64,000 nt of DNA from Ideonella_A sp031398385 (lineage in GTDB: Bacteria > Pseudomonadota > Gammaproteobacteria > Burkholderiales > Burkholderiaceae_C): assembly GCA_031398385.1 (NCBI GenBank), contig JANNNE010000145.1, positions 1 to 64,000 of the forward strand, given 5' to 3'. Positions 15,999 to 27,401 of the stretch are shown here, in pieces (within the stretch, counting starts at the first letter, position 1; every line of letters starts with the position of its first letter). The notes under the pieces are model-generated. The model was given only the letters and a program-made list of their open reading frames with translations, was not told the DNA's origin and ran no database searches. The position numbers and the translations under genes are program-made.

Positions 15999-18305
15999 AT
16001 GAGCAAGTTGATGGATGAGGGGCGCGTCGTCTTGTCGCCTGGCCTGCGTGAAGCGGCCGTGCTGGACCGCATGTGTTCGCGCTTCGTCTTGTCGTTGACG
16101 ATGCGCCAGCCGGGGCGTTTCAATCTGCGGCGCGACTGGAACAGCCTGTTGTCGCTGACTGGGCGGCATCTGGTCTGGCCGGTTCCGGTATTGCGTCGGC
16201 TGCGGGAATTCCTCGCCCTGCGCTGCCGCAACAACGACGCCTGGCGCGGGCATGAGGCGTTCGAGGACGAGGCCTTTATTGCACGCTACGGCGCCTGGCA
16301 AGGGCCGTACGAAGAAGGCACGCTGTTCTTCTATATCGATGAATTCATCAAGGATGCGCCCAAAGACCTGCTCACGGTGTTGGGCGCCACCGCCAGCTGG
16401 CTGAACCGCAGCCTGAAGAAGGAATCGACCCGGGTCGAGAAAAACATCGACGCGCTGGCCAGCCTGCTGCAGCTGAATCCGGCCGAGCGCGCGCTGCTGC
16501 TGTATGGCACGCTGGCGCGCTACCAGCGCGATCTGCGCGGCCTGCTGGTCGAATTCAAGGTTTCGAGCGCGCAGGAAGCCTACGCGGCCATCGCCGCGGT
16601 GGCCGGTGTCAACGAGTCGGAGGTGGCCGAGGCCTTGCGGGCCGGTTCCCGGCTCGAGCGCATCGGCATGGTCGAGAATCTGATCTCCGAGCACAACATC
16701 ACCGACCTGTCGGACCTGATGAAGGTCAGCGAACAGTTGCCACCGGTGTTGATGCGCCACTATGAAGGCCCGTCCGACCTGATGGCGGTATTCACCCGGC
16801 CGGCCGCCCGCAGCGAATTGACGCCGGCTGATTTCCACTATGTGGCCGACGATCTGCAGGTGCTGACGACGCTGCTGCAACACGCCGTTGCACGCAAGGA
16901 GCCGGGCGTCAATGTGTTGTTGTACGGCCCCCCGGGGACCGGCAAGACCGAGCTCGCCAAGGTGGCGGCGCAGGCCGCCGGCCTGTCGCTGTACGAGGTT
17001 GAATATGCCGACCGTGACGGCAATTCGCTGTCCGGCCGCGACCGCTACCGTTCATTGCAGATCAGTCAAGTTTTCCTGAAGGCGAGCGCGCAGGTGGCGC
17101 TGCTGTTCGACGAGGTCGAGGATGTCTTCCCGCCGATCTCCAACGACGCGGCGCAGATCATGGCGCGCATCGAAAGTGGCGATGGTGCGCTGAGCGGCAA
17201 TGGCAGCGTCAGCGGCAAGGCCTGGGTCAACCAGATCCTCGAGACCAATCCGGTGCCGGTGGTCTGGGCGACCAACCGGATCGAGCAGATCGATCCGGCA
17301 TTTCGGCGTCGCTTCCAGTATCACCTCGAGCTCAAGTGCCCACCGCCCGGGGCACGCGAGGCCTTGGTCAGAAATGCGCTCGGGCCTGTAAAAGTGAGTG
17401 ATCGCTTCACTGCAAAGCTTTCGGAGCGCAGGGGTCTGACGCCCGCGCAGGTTCGAACGGCGGTGCGATTCGCGTTGCTGGCGAGCCGCGATGAATCGGC
17501 CATCGAAGCCTTGATCGAGCGCCAGCTGGGCCACGCCGATCTGGCCCTGGGCAATTCGGGCGCGCAGGAGCGGGCCCGGGCCGTGGTCACCGGTTATGAC
17601 CTCGACTTGCTGAACACCGAGTCGCGGTTCGCGTTGCCGAAGGTGATCGAGGCCTTGCGCCGCAGCGGCCACGGCAGCCTGTGTTTCCACGGGGCGCCGG
17701 GAACCGGCAAGACTGCATTGGCCGAACACATTGCGCGCTCGCTGCAACGCCCCTTGATGGTGCGCCAGGCAAGCGAGATCGCGAGCAAATATGTCGGCGA
17801 AACCGAGCAGAACATGGCGCGGATGTTTGCCGAAGCTGAAGCCGAACAGGCGGTGCTGCTGCTGGACGAAGCCGACAGTTTTCTGCGCAATCGGCGCCTG
17901 GCCGAACGCAGCTACGAGATCAGCGAGGTCAACGAGATGCTGCAGGGCATGGAACGGTTCGCCGGCCTGTTCATCTGCACCACCAACCTGTTCGACGAGC
18001 TGGACGAGGCGGCGCTGCGCCGGTTCACGTTCAAGATCCGCTTCCACCCGCTGTTGCCGTCGCAACGTGAACGAATGTTCATTTCAGAGGCGCTCGCCGG
18101 CCATGCCGACAAGCTGAGCGCCGACCATCGCGAGCGGCTGCGGCAGCTCGATGTGCTGACAGCCGGGGATTTCGCCGCCGTCAAGCGCCAGGTCGAAATT
18201 TTCGGGGAAGCCTTCGACGCCAATGAATTCCTGTCTCAGCTCGAGTCGGAACATCGGGTCAAACCCGAGGTGCGGCACCGCCGGGGCATCGGCTTCGTCA
18301 ACTGA
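15999..18305 (+). CDS. tandem AAA+ ATPase of unknown function
   Basis: A 768-residue cytoplasmic protein starting at ATG 15999, 8 bp after a perfect AGGAGG. The N-terminal 260 residues are helical and match no domain I know. AAA+ domain 1 has Walker A GPPGTGKTEL (about 310), Walker B LLFDEVEDVF (about 368) and an arginine-finger segment IDPAFRRRFQYH. Domain 2 has GAPGTGKTAL (about 565), the classic pore-loop/helix segment ASKYVGETEQNMARMF, Walker B LLLDEADSFL (about 620) and DEAALRRFTFKIRF (about 670). Both domains keep their catalytic Glu or Asp-Glu, so both may hydrolyse ATP. There is no protease, helicase or membrane domain and no adjacent partner; I do not recognise its function. Confidence 0.82.
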   Translation: MSKLMDEGRVVLSPGLREAAVLDRMCSRFVLSLTMRQPGRFNLRRDWNSLLSLTGRHLVWPVPVLRRLREFLALRCRNNDAWRGHEAFEDEAFIARYGAWQGPYEEGTLFFYIDEFIKDAPKDLLTVLGATASWLNRSLKKESTRVEKNIDALASLLQLNPAERALLLYGTLARYQRDLRGLLVEFKVSSAQEAYAAIAAVAGVNESEVAEALRAGSRLERIGMVENLISEHNITDLSDLMKVSEQLPPVLMRHYEGPSDLMAVFTRPAARSELTPADFHYVADDLQVLTTLLQHAVARKEPGVNVLLYGPPGTGKTELAKVAAQAAGLSLYEVEYADRDGNSLSGRDRYRSLQISQVFLKASAQVALLFDEVEDVFPPISNDAAQIMARIESGDGALSGNGSVSGKAWVNQILETNPVPVVWATNRIEQIDPAFRRRFQYHLELKCPPPGAREALVRNALGPVKVSDRFTAKLSERRGLTPAQVRTAVRFALLASRDESAIEALIERQLGHADLALGNSGAQERARAVVTGYDLDLLNTESRFALPKVIEALRRSGHGSLCFHGAPGTGKTALAEHIARSLQRPLMVRQASEIASKYVGETEQNMARMFAEAEAEQAVLLLDEADSFLRNRRLAERSYEISEVNEMLQGMERFAGLFICTTNLFDELDEAALRRFTFKIRFHPLLPSQRERMFISEALAGHADKLSADHRERLRQLDVLTAGDFAAVKRQVEIFGEAFDANEFLSQLESEHRVKPEVRHRRGIGFVN

Positions 18306-18428
18306 ACGGCTCAAGCCGCAGGCTGGGCGAGCCGATAAGCAGACATGACCTTTCCGGTCGGGACCTCCGTCAGTGTGCGCCACCGCGGGCGATCCGACCC
18401 TGTGCGGCGCTGAACGAATAAAAGCACC

Positions 18429-20543
18429 ATGGCTTCAACTCTGCTTTTTGTGGCACCTTGGCTGTTGTTGACCGGGCTGATTGCCAGCTTGTCCGCCTAT
18501 GCGGCGCTCGATCTGGGCAAACGCATGCAGTCCACGGAAATCGCCGAGGGCCGGCAGTGGCTGCTCGGCTCCGGGCTGGCCTGGGGAACCGGCGTGTGGT
18601 CGGTGCATGTCTTGAGCATGAACGTCCAGCCGCTTGCCTACGGAATCGGCTATCACCCGGTCGGCGTGTTCGCGGCCTGGCTGGCCGCGGTCGGCGTCGG
18701 CATGGCCGGTTTCCGCATGATCGGCACCCGGGACGCGAGTCTCGGCGGTGTGCTGGGCGCGGCTGGCGGGATCGGGCTCGGCCTGGTCGGCACCCAGTTG
18801 CTGGCGATGTTGTCGATGGGTCTGCAGCCCGGTTTCGTCTGGGACGGTCCGGGGCTGCTGATGGCGCTGCTGGCCGGCGTCGGCGGCTCGACCATGGGTC
18901 TGGGCATCTGGTTCATCGGCCGCTCGCAGCTCAGGAGCCGGGTGCCCTGGAACCTGATCGCAGCCATCTCAATGGGACTGGGCGTGGTGCTGAGTCAGGT
19001 CGGCGTGATCGATGCGGCCGGGCTGGCCGGGCAGTTCGCGTCGAGTTACCGCGACGTTCTGCCGTCGTCTTCGATCGCCGCGCTGGCCTCGGTGGGCACG
19101 CTGATGTTCGTGCTGGCGATCCTCGTCACCTCCAGACTCGAGGAGCACACCAGGGAGTCCTTGTCGCGCGTCAAGATTGAACTGCGCCACCAGGCGACCC
19201 TCGATGCGCTGACCCAGTTGCCCAATCGTGAAATGTTCGAGCACCGGCTCGAGAATGCGGTGCAGCGCTGCGATTCGCAGCATGGCCGCCTGGCGCTGTT
19301 GTTCATCGATCTCGATGGCTTCAAGCCGATCAACGAATCCTTCGGCCATCCGGTGGGTGACAGCATTCTGCGCAGCGTGGCTGGCCGGCTGAGCAGCGTG
19401 GCCGGTCCCAACGACGTTGCGGCACGCCTGGGAGCCGATGAGTTTCTGCTGCTGATCCAGGACAACCCGATTGCCAGCGAGGTTGCCGATCGGGCCGCCA
19501 ACGTGCTCGATCTGTTGCAGCAGCCCTATTCATTCGACGGTCGCGATGCACGCGAGGTCACGCTGTCCTGCTCGATCGGCATCGCGATGTATCCGGAAAA
19601 CGGCGCCGATGGAAAACTGCTGCCCCACGCCGACGCTGCAATGTATGCGGCCAAGGCCAGCGGCGGCGCCACCTACAGCTTCTACGAGCCGCGCATGAGC
19701 ACCGGCGCGCGTGAACAGGTCGATCTGCTGCACGACTTGCGCAGAGCGCTGGCCAATGGCGAGCTCGAACTCTACTACCAGCCGAAGGTGCACGCCCCCA
19801 GCGGCGAGATCACCGGCGCCGAGGCGCTGATGCGCTGGCACCACCCGAAACGCGGCATGATCGGCCCGGCCGTCTTCATTCCGATCGCCGAGCGCTTCGG
19901 TCTGATCAACAGCTTCGGCGATTGGCTGATCGACGAGGCCTGCCGCCAGATCCGGGCTTGGCGCGACGAGGGGCTGCGCATGCGGGTGGCGATCAATCTG
20001 TCGGTCTACCAGTTGCGGCAGGCCGATCTGGCCGACCGGATCAGCGCGGCGTTGACGCGGCACCGGATCAACCCCAAGGTTCTGACCTGCGAGATCACCG
20101 AGTCGGTGGCGATGGACGACGCGGCCGAGACGATGCAGCTGTTCTACAGCCTGGCTCAGGCCGGCGTGCACATCTCGATCGACGATTTTGGCACCGGCTA
20201 CTCCAGCCTGTCGTATCTGCGCAAGTTGCCGGCCGAGGAACTGAAGATCGATCGCAGCTTCGTGCAGGACCTTGGCGTCAGCGAGGATGCCGAGCGGGTG
20301 GTCGACGCGGTGATCAAGCTGGCGCAGGCGCTTCAGTTGAAGGTGGTTGCCGAAGGGGTCGAGACCGAGCAGCAATACGCGATCCTGCGTTCGCTGGGCT
20401 GTGACGAATTGCAAGGCTTTTTGTTCGCCAAGCCGATGTCGGCCCGTGCGCTGTCGCAATGGGCGATGCACGATATCGGACCGAAGGACATCGATTTCCG
20501 CGAGTCGCTGTATTCGGATACACGAGTCGCCGAACTGCACTGA
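18429..20543 (+). CDS. membrane GGDEF-EAL protein with degenerate MHYT-type sensor
   Basis: Cyclic-di-GMP signalling protein of 704 residues. The first 240 residues form about seven membrane helices; the segment WSVHVLSM (about residues 59-66) resembles one MHYT motif, but the other expected copies are not recognisable, so metal or gas sensing may be altered. The GGDEF domain (about 265-425) carries GADEF instead of GGDEF, with the upstream DALTQLPNR and IDLDGFKPINES elements intact. The EAL domain (about 440-685) keeps GAEALMRW, INLSVYQLR, CEITES, IDDFGTGYSSLSYL, LKIDRSFV and VVAEGVET, so phosphodiesterase activity is likely. Diguanylate cyclase activity is doubtful. Confidence 0.9.
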   Translation: MASTLLFVAPWLLLTGLIASLSAYAALDLGKRMQSTEIAEGRQWLLGSGLAWGTGVWSVHVLSMNVQPLAYGIGYHPVGVFAAWLAAVGVGMAGFRMIGTRDASLGGVLGAAGGIGLGLVGTQLLAMLSMGLQPGFVWDGPGLLMALLAGVGGSTMGLGIWFIGRSQLRSRVPWNLIAAISMGLGVVLSQVGVIDAAGLAGQFASSYRDVLPSSSIAALASVGTLMFVLAILVTSRLEEHTRESLSRVKIELRHQATLDALTQLPNREMFEHRLENAVQRCDSQHGRLALLFIDLDGFKPINESFGHPVGDSILRSVAGRLSSVAGPNDVAARLGADEFLLLIQDNPIASEVADRAANVLDLLQQPYSFDGRDAREVTLSCSIGIAMYPENGADGKLLPHADAAMYAAKASGGATYSFYEPRMSTGAREQVDLLHDLRRALANGELELYYQPKVHAPSGEITGAEALMRWHHPKRGMIGPAVFIPIAERFGLINSFGDWLIDEACRQIRAWRDEGLRMRVAINLSVYQLRQADLADRISAALTRHRINPKVLTCEITESVAMDDAAETMQLFYSLAQAGVHISIDDFGTGYSSLSYLRKLPAEELKIDRSFVQDLGVSEDAERVVDAVIKLAQALQLKVVAEGVETEQQYAILRSLGCDELQGFLFAKPMSARALSQWAMHDIGPKDIDFRESLYSDTRVAELH

Positions 20544-20671
20544 GCCTGTTCCCGCGGCGCTTGCGGCGCTGTCAGTTCGCGCTTGTGCCACTTGGCAACT
20601 GGCCGTTGCACGGACAAGGCTGCAAGGCCCCGGCGGCGCCGTTGTGCTGACCGAGTTCGTACAATCGGGCC

Positions 20672-21721
20672 ATGAAAGTCACCGCCTACACCCGTGGCGC
20701 CGCGCTGCCGGCCTTGCTCGAACGTCGAATCGCGATTCTCGACGGCGCAATGGGTACGATGATCCAGCGCTACAAGCTGTCCGAGGCCGACTTTCGCGGT
20801 GCGCGTTTCGCCGACCATGGCAAGGATCTGAAGGGCAACAACGATCTGTTGCAGCTGACCCGGCCTGACGTGATCCGCCAGATTCACGACGAGTATCTGC
20901 AGGCCGGCGCCGACATCATCGAGACCAATACCTTCGGTGCGACCTCGATCGCTCAGGAAGACTACGGCCTGGCGGCCTACGCCCGCGAGATCAACGTCGA
21001 GGGCGCCCGGCTTGCCCGTGCCGCCTGCGCTGCCATTGCAACCGACGATCGGCCGCGCTTCGTGGCCGGCGCACTTGGCCCGACCCCGCGTACCGCGAGC
21101 ATCAGTCCGGATGTGAATGATCCGGCGGCCCGCAATGTCGATTTCGACCAGTTGCGAGCGGCTTACCGGGAGCAGGCGGAAGGGCTGCTGGAGGGCGGCT
21201 GCGACCTGTTCCTGGTCGAGACGATCTTCGACACGCTGAACGCGAAGGCAGCCATCTTCGCGCTCGACGAACTGATGGAGCAAAGCGGCGAGCGACTGCC
21301 GGTGATCATTTCCGGCACCGTGACCGATGCCTCGGGCCGCATCCTCTCCGGCCAGACGGTCGGCGCGTTCTGGCACAGCGTGCGCCACGCCCGCCCGCTG
21401 GCGATCGGTCTGAACTGCGCCCTCGGCGCGACGCTGATGAGGCCCTATATCGAAGAGTTGTCGAAAGTGGCCGGCGATACTTTCATCAGCTGTTATCCGA
21501 ATGCCGGCTTGCCGAATCCGATGAGCGACACCGGATTCGACGAAACGCCGGAGATCACCGGCCGGCTGGTCGAGGATTTTGCGAAGGCGGGTTTTCTCAA
21601 CATCGCCGGCGGTTGCTGCGGCACCACGCCGGCGCACATCGCCGAGATTGCCAGGCGCCTGGGCGGCTATCAGCCGCGCTGCAAGCACGACGGGCTGTTC
21701 AGCAACCTGCTCGCCGCCTGA
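20672..21721 (+). CDS. metH1: methionine synthase, homocysteine-binding subunit (split MetH, N-terminal part)
   Basis: Homocysteine S-methyltransferase domain of cobalamin-dependent methionine synthase encoded as a separate 349-residue protein. The start region AILDGAMGTMIQ and the segment GADIIETNTFGATSIAQ are typical, and the three zinc ligands are visible as Cys249 (GLNCALG) and Cys315-Cys316 (GGCCGTTP). The remaining domains are encoded by the next gene, 235 bp downstream; together they equal a full-length MetH. This split is common in Betaproteobacteria, so it is not a broken gene. No riboswitch is seen before this first part. Confidence 0.93.
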   Translation: MKVTAYTRGAALPALLERRIAILDGAMGTMIQRYKLSEADFRGARFADHGKDLKGNNDLLQLTRPDVIRQIHDEYLQAGADIIETNTFGATSIAQEDYGLAAYAREINVEGARLARAACAAIATDDRPRFVAGALGPTPRTASISPDVNDPAARNVDFDQLRAAYREQAEGLLEGGCDLFLVETIFDTLNAKAAIFALDELMEQSGERLPVIISGTVTDASGRILSGQTVGAFWHSVRHARPLAIGLNCALGATLMRPYIEELSKVAGDTFISCYPNAGLPNPMSDTGFDETPEITGRLVEDFAKAGFLNIAGGCCGTTPAHIAEIARRLGGYQPRCKHDGLFSNLLAA

Positions 21722-21750
21722 CGCCCCGCAGCAGCCGGCCCACGCGGGTT

Positions 21751-21771
21751 GTAGGAGCGGCTTCAGCCGCG
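21751..21771 (+). repeat. REP-like extragenic palindrome
   Basis: GTAGGAGCGG followed by CTTCAGCCGCG forms the head GTAGGAG and a hairpin GCGGCT-TC-AGCCGC (21757-21770). This is the form of GTAG-type REP sequences known from Xanthomonadales and Pseudomonas, which are moved by RAYT transposases. I found one copy in this window. It lies just after the first metH gene and might also act as a weak transcript 3' end. Confidence 0.65.
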
Positions 21772-21820
21772 CTTCCCGCCCCACCCGACGATCGATCGGG
21801 TACCTCTACAATCCAACCGT

Positions 21821-21905
21821 CCCAAGGAGCGTTGCGACGGCGCCGACCTGAAACGGTCGGTTTGCCGCCAGGCTTGGGCCCTTGTTTTCCAACAGCGCTC
21901 ACCCG
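21821..21905 (+). promoter_or_regulatory. S-adenosylhomocysteine (SAH) riboswitch
   Basis: The 5' leader of the second metH gene matches the SAH riboswitch fold. P1 pairs CCCAAG (21821-21826) with CTTGGG (21873-21878). The conserved strand GGAGCGTTGCGACGGC follows P1. P2 is GGCG (21839-21842) with CGCC (21866-21869), containing an inner hairpin CCGACC/GGTCGG (21843-21848/21855-21860), and the strand GCCAGGCTTGGG closes it. The P4 pseudoknot pairs GAGCG (21827-21831) and GTT with AAC (21891-21893) and CGCTC (21896-21900). The class is known to turn on SAH-recycling genes (ahcY, metH) when SAH accumulates. Confidence 0.9.
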
Positions 21906-21956
21906 ACCAGACCAGGCCGCGGTGAGTTGCGCGGCCGATCCCATGATTGCGCCGCC

Positions 21957-24728
<2,772 letters not shown>

Positions 24729-24874
24729 TCGATTGCGCCGTCGGCGGCGCGACGAGTCGGGCCTGGCGGGAGGCCGTCCGCGCCGCGATCAAGGCGACCG
24801 CAGTCACTCCGCCGATCGAGGCAATCGCCGCGGAGCGAAGTCGCTCGAAGCTTGGTGTGCGTGACTGTTGGCGA

Positions 24875-26395
24875 TCAGGCGGTGGCCAGCACGCGGCGAA
24901 ACTGGATCGCCTCGGCGAGGTGGCCGATGCCGATGCGCTCGCTGCCGGCCAGATCGGCCACGCTGCGCGCAACCCGCAACACCCGATGGAAACCGCGTGC
25001 CGACCAGGCAAGCTTGATCGCTGCCGCGTGTAGAAACTGTGCGCTCGACGCATCGAGAGCGCAGTGGCGATCGAAGGCGTCGCCCGTCAACATCGCGTTG
25101 AGTCCCGGTTGTCGTTGTTCCTGGCGTTCACGCGCGCGAGAGACCCGCTCGCCGATGGCCGCGCTGCTTTCGCCGTCCGGCAGGCTGGCCAAGGTGGCCG
25201 GCATCACCGCCGGCACATCGACCTGCAGATCGATCCGGTCCAGCAGCGGGCCGCTCAGCCGGCTCTGGTAGCGGTGGATGGTCTCGGGCGAGCAGCGGCA
25301 CTGGTTGATGCGGCTGCCATGGTGCCCGCAAGGGCAGGGATTCATCGCGGCAACGAGCTGGAATCGGGCCGGAAACTCGGCCTGGTACATCGATCGAGAG
25401 ATCGTGATCCGTCCCGACTCGAGCGGTTCACGCAGGGCCTCCAGCGCTGCCCGCGGGTATTCTGGCAACTCGTCCAGAAACAGCACGCCGGCATGGGCGA
25501 GCGAGATTTCGCCGGGGCGCGGCGGAGCACCGCCGCCGACCAGTGCCGCCGAGGACACACTGTGATGCGGCGCGCGCACGCTGCGCTGGCGCCAGCGGTC
25601 GACCCGAAAGCGGCCCACCAGACTCAGGATGGCGGCCGATTCGAGGGCGTCCTGCTGGCTCAGCGGCGGCATCAGCCCGGCCAGCCGTTGCGCCAGCATC
25701 GACTTGCCGGTTCCGGGGGGACCGACCAACAAGAGGCTGTGGCCGCCGGCGGCGGCGAGTTCAAGCGCGCGCTTGGCACTGGCCTGGCCGCGCACATCGC
25801 GCAGATCGGGCCATGTCTCGCGCGCTTCACTGCGCACCGGGGTCGCGACCGCCAACTGATCCGCTGGCGTTGTCTCGCCATGGCGCATCGCCCGCACCAC
25901 ATCGAGGAGATGCGCCGCGCGCAGACAAACCAGGTCGTCGACCAGTGCGGCTTCTTCGGCACTGCCGGCTGGCAAAACCAAGGCATGCGAAGGCGAACTT
26001 CGCTGCAGGGCCAAGGCCATTGCGAGCGCGCCCCGAACCGGCCGCAGTTCGCCGGCCAATGACAACTCGCCGGCAAATTCGTGCCCGACCAGCCGCTGCG
26101 GATCGATCTGGCCGCTGGCCGCGAGGATGCCCAATGCGATCGGTAGATCGAAGCGGCCGGAGTCTTTGGGCAGGTCGGCCGGGGCCAGGCTGACGATGAT
26201 CCGCTTGTTGTGCGGGAATTCGAGCCCGCTGTTTTGCAGCGCCGCGCGGACGCGTTCGCGCGCCTCCTTGACCTCGGTGTCGGCCAGACCGACCAAGGTG
26301 AAACTCGGCAGGCCGTTCGCGAGGTGGACCTCGACCGTGACGGCTGGAGCATCTATACCCAGCAAGGCGCGGCTGTGCAGGACGGCGAGGGACAT
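24875..26395 (-). CDS. comM: ComM/YifB family Mg-chelatase-like AAA+ helicase
   Basis: AAA+ protein of 506 residues related to ComM, a hexameric helicase that promotes branch migration during natural transformation. The N-terminal Lon-like domain contains LHSRALLGIDAPAVTVEVHL and FTLVGLADTEVKEARERVRA; the ATPase core has GPPGTGKSMLAQRLAGLMPP (about 215), Walker B GVLFLDELPEY and the zinc-like cysteine cluster NPCPCGHHGSRINQCRCSP. It starts at ATG 26395 and diverges from torF. With pilT and pilU in the window, natural competence is possible, though comM alone does not prove it. Confidence 0.94.
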   Translation of the reverse strand: MSLAVLHSRALLGIDAPAVTVEVHLANGLPSFTLVGLADTEVKEARERVRAALQNSGLEFPHNKRIIVSLAPADLPKDSGRFDLPIALGILAASGQIDPQRLVGHEFAGELSLAGELRPVRGALAMALALQRSSPSHALVLPAGSAEEAALVDDLVCLRAAHLLDVVRAMRHGETTPADQLAVATPVRSEARETWPDLRDVRGQASAKRALELAAAGGHSLLLVGPPGTGKSMLAQRLAGLMPPLSQQDALESAAILSLVGRFRVDRWRQRSVRAPHHSVSSAALVGGGAPPRPGEISLAHAGVLFLDELPEYPRAALEALREPLESGRITISRSMYQAEFPARFQLVAAMNPCPCGHHGSRINQCRCSPETIHRYQSRLSGPLLDRIDLQVDVPAVMPATLASLPDGESSAAIGERVSRARERQEQRQPGLNAMLTGDAFDRHCALDASSAQFLHAAAIKLAWSARGFHRVLRVARSVADLAGSERIGIGHLAEAIQFRRVLATA

Positions 26396-26467
26396 GGCGG
26401 CCAATATCGCGCGGCCGAGCCGGATTCGGTTCCCACATTCGGGGGGGAAACCCGCAAACTGGGTCAA

Positions 26468-26484
26468 TGCACCAAGCTTGTGCA
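26468..26484. promoter_or_regulatory. NtrC-type upstream activator site
   Basis: TGCACCAAGCTTGTGCA is a near-perfect dyad and differs from the enterobacterial NtrC consensus TGCACCA-N3-TGGTGCA at one conserved position. Its centre is roughly 115-120 bp upstream of the start point expected from the sigma-54 promoter at 26569, the normal distance for an enhancer. A half site TGGTGC is visible near 26509. Confidence 0.75.
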
Positions 26485-26568
26485 TTTACCGATCATGTCG
26501 GCCTCCGATGGTGCGGTCAGGGGGAAATTGCGCCCTGCGCTGACCCTCAAGGCAACGATTTGTTGCAG

Positions 26569-26584
26569 TGGCATGGTTTCTGCA
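26569..26584 (+). promoter_or_regulatory. sigma-54 (RpoN) promoter of torF-glnK-amtB
   Basis: TGGCATGGTTTCTGCA has the invariant GG (26570-26571) and GC (26582-26583) separated by exactly 10 bp, as required for the -24/-12 class, and matches most of the TGGCACG-N4-TTGCA consensus. It lies 50 bp before the torF ATG and downstream of an NtrC-like site, and the operon encodes nitrogen-control proteins. Confidence 0.82.
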
Positions 26585-26633
26585 GTACCGGACGGACTGC
26601 ATCACTTCAACTTCCGTTTCCCACGAGGATCTC

Positions 26634-27374
26634 ATGACAAAGAACCAATGGCTGGTCAGTACCCTGCTGGCGCTTTCGGCCACTTCCGTATCCGCTCAGA
26701 CGGCCGCCCCGGCTCCCGCTCTCAGCGTGACCGGCAACCTCGGTCTGTTCAGTGACTACCGTTTCCGTGGCATTTCGCAGACCGACCGCAAGCCGGCCCT
26801 GCAGGGTGGCTTCGACCTGAGTCATTCGTCTGGCGCCTACCTCGGCAACTGGAATTCGAACATCGACAGTGCCGTCTACAACGGCAGCAACCTGGAGATG
26901 GATCTTTACGGGGGCTACAAGACCGAATTTGGCGGTGTCGGCATCGATGTCGGCGCGATCTATTATTACTACCCGGGCAGCGGCAAGGGTGCAACCAGCA
27001 AAATTGACAACACCGAAATTTATGCCGGCGCGAGTTTCGGCCCGGTCAGCTTCAAGTATTACCATGCGGTTTCCGATTTCTTCAGCGCGCCCAATACCAA
27101 GGGATCCCAATATTACGATCTGTCGTTCTCGCGCGATCTGGGCAATGGTCTGGGTCTGAACGCACACGTCGGATATCAGCGGGTCAAGAACTTCCCCAGC
27201 AACACCGGCAAGATCACCGACTACAAACTCGGCGTCACCTATGACCTGAGCGGCTTCATTCTCGGTGCGTCTTATATTGGAACGAACCGCGACGGCAATA
27301 ATTTCGTGGGCCCGCAATCCGGCAAGGATCTGGCCAAGGATACCGTGGTCTTGTCAGTTGGCAAGAGTTTCTGA
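26634..27374 (+). CDS. TorF family putative outer-membrane porin
   Basis: A 246-residue exported beta-barrel protein. The signal peptide ends near AQTAAPAP, followed by the family start SVTGNLGLFSDYRFRGISQT, repeating amphipathic strands with many Gly, Tyr and Asn residues, and a C-terminal KSF with terminal Phe typical for BamA-dependent insertion. TorF (TIGR02001) proteins are uncharacterised. Because it heads an operon with glnK and amtB behind a sigma-54 promoter, I infer that it admits a nitrogen source across the outer membrane under nitrogen limitation. The AGGA before the ATG at 26634 supports this start. Confidence 0.88.
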   Translation: MTKNQWLVSTLLALSATSVSAQTAAPAPALSVTGNLGLFSDYRFRGISQTDRKPALQGGFDLSHSSGAYLGNWNSNIDSAVYNGSNLEMDLYGGYKTEFGGVGIDVGAIYYYYPGSGKGATSKIDNTEIYAGASFGPVSFKYYHAVSDFFSAPNTKGSQYYDLSFSRDLGNGLGLNAHVGYQRVKNFPSNTGKITDYKLGVTYDLSGFILGASYIGTNRDGNNFVGPQSGKDLAKDTVVLSVGKSF

Positions 27375-27401
27375 GCGACCCATCAAGAAAAGGAGAATGC
27401 C

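Noticed and set aside
21843..21863. hairpin CCGACC/GGTCGG with TTT as a terminator of the first metH gene
   Set aside because: It is the inner part of the P2 arm of the SAH riboswitch and has only three T residues.
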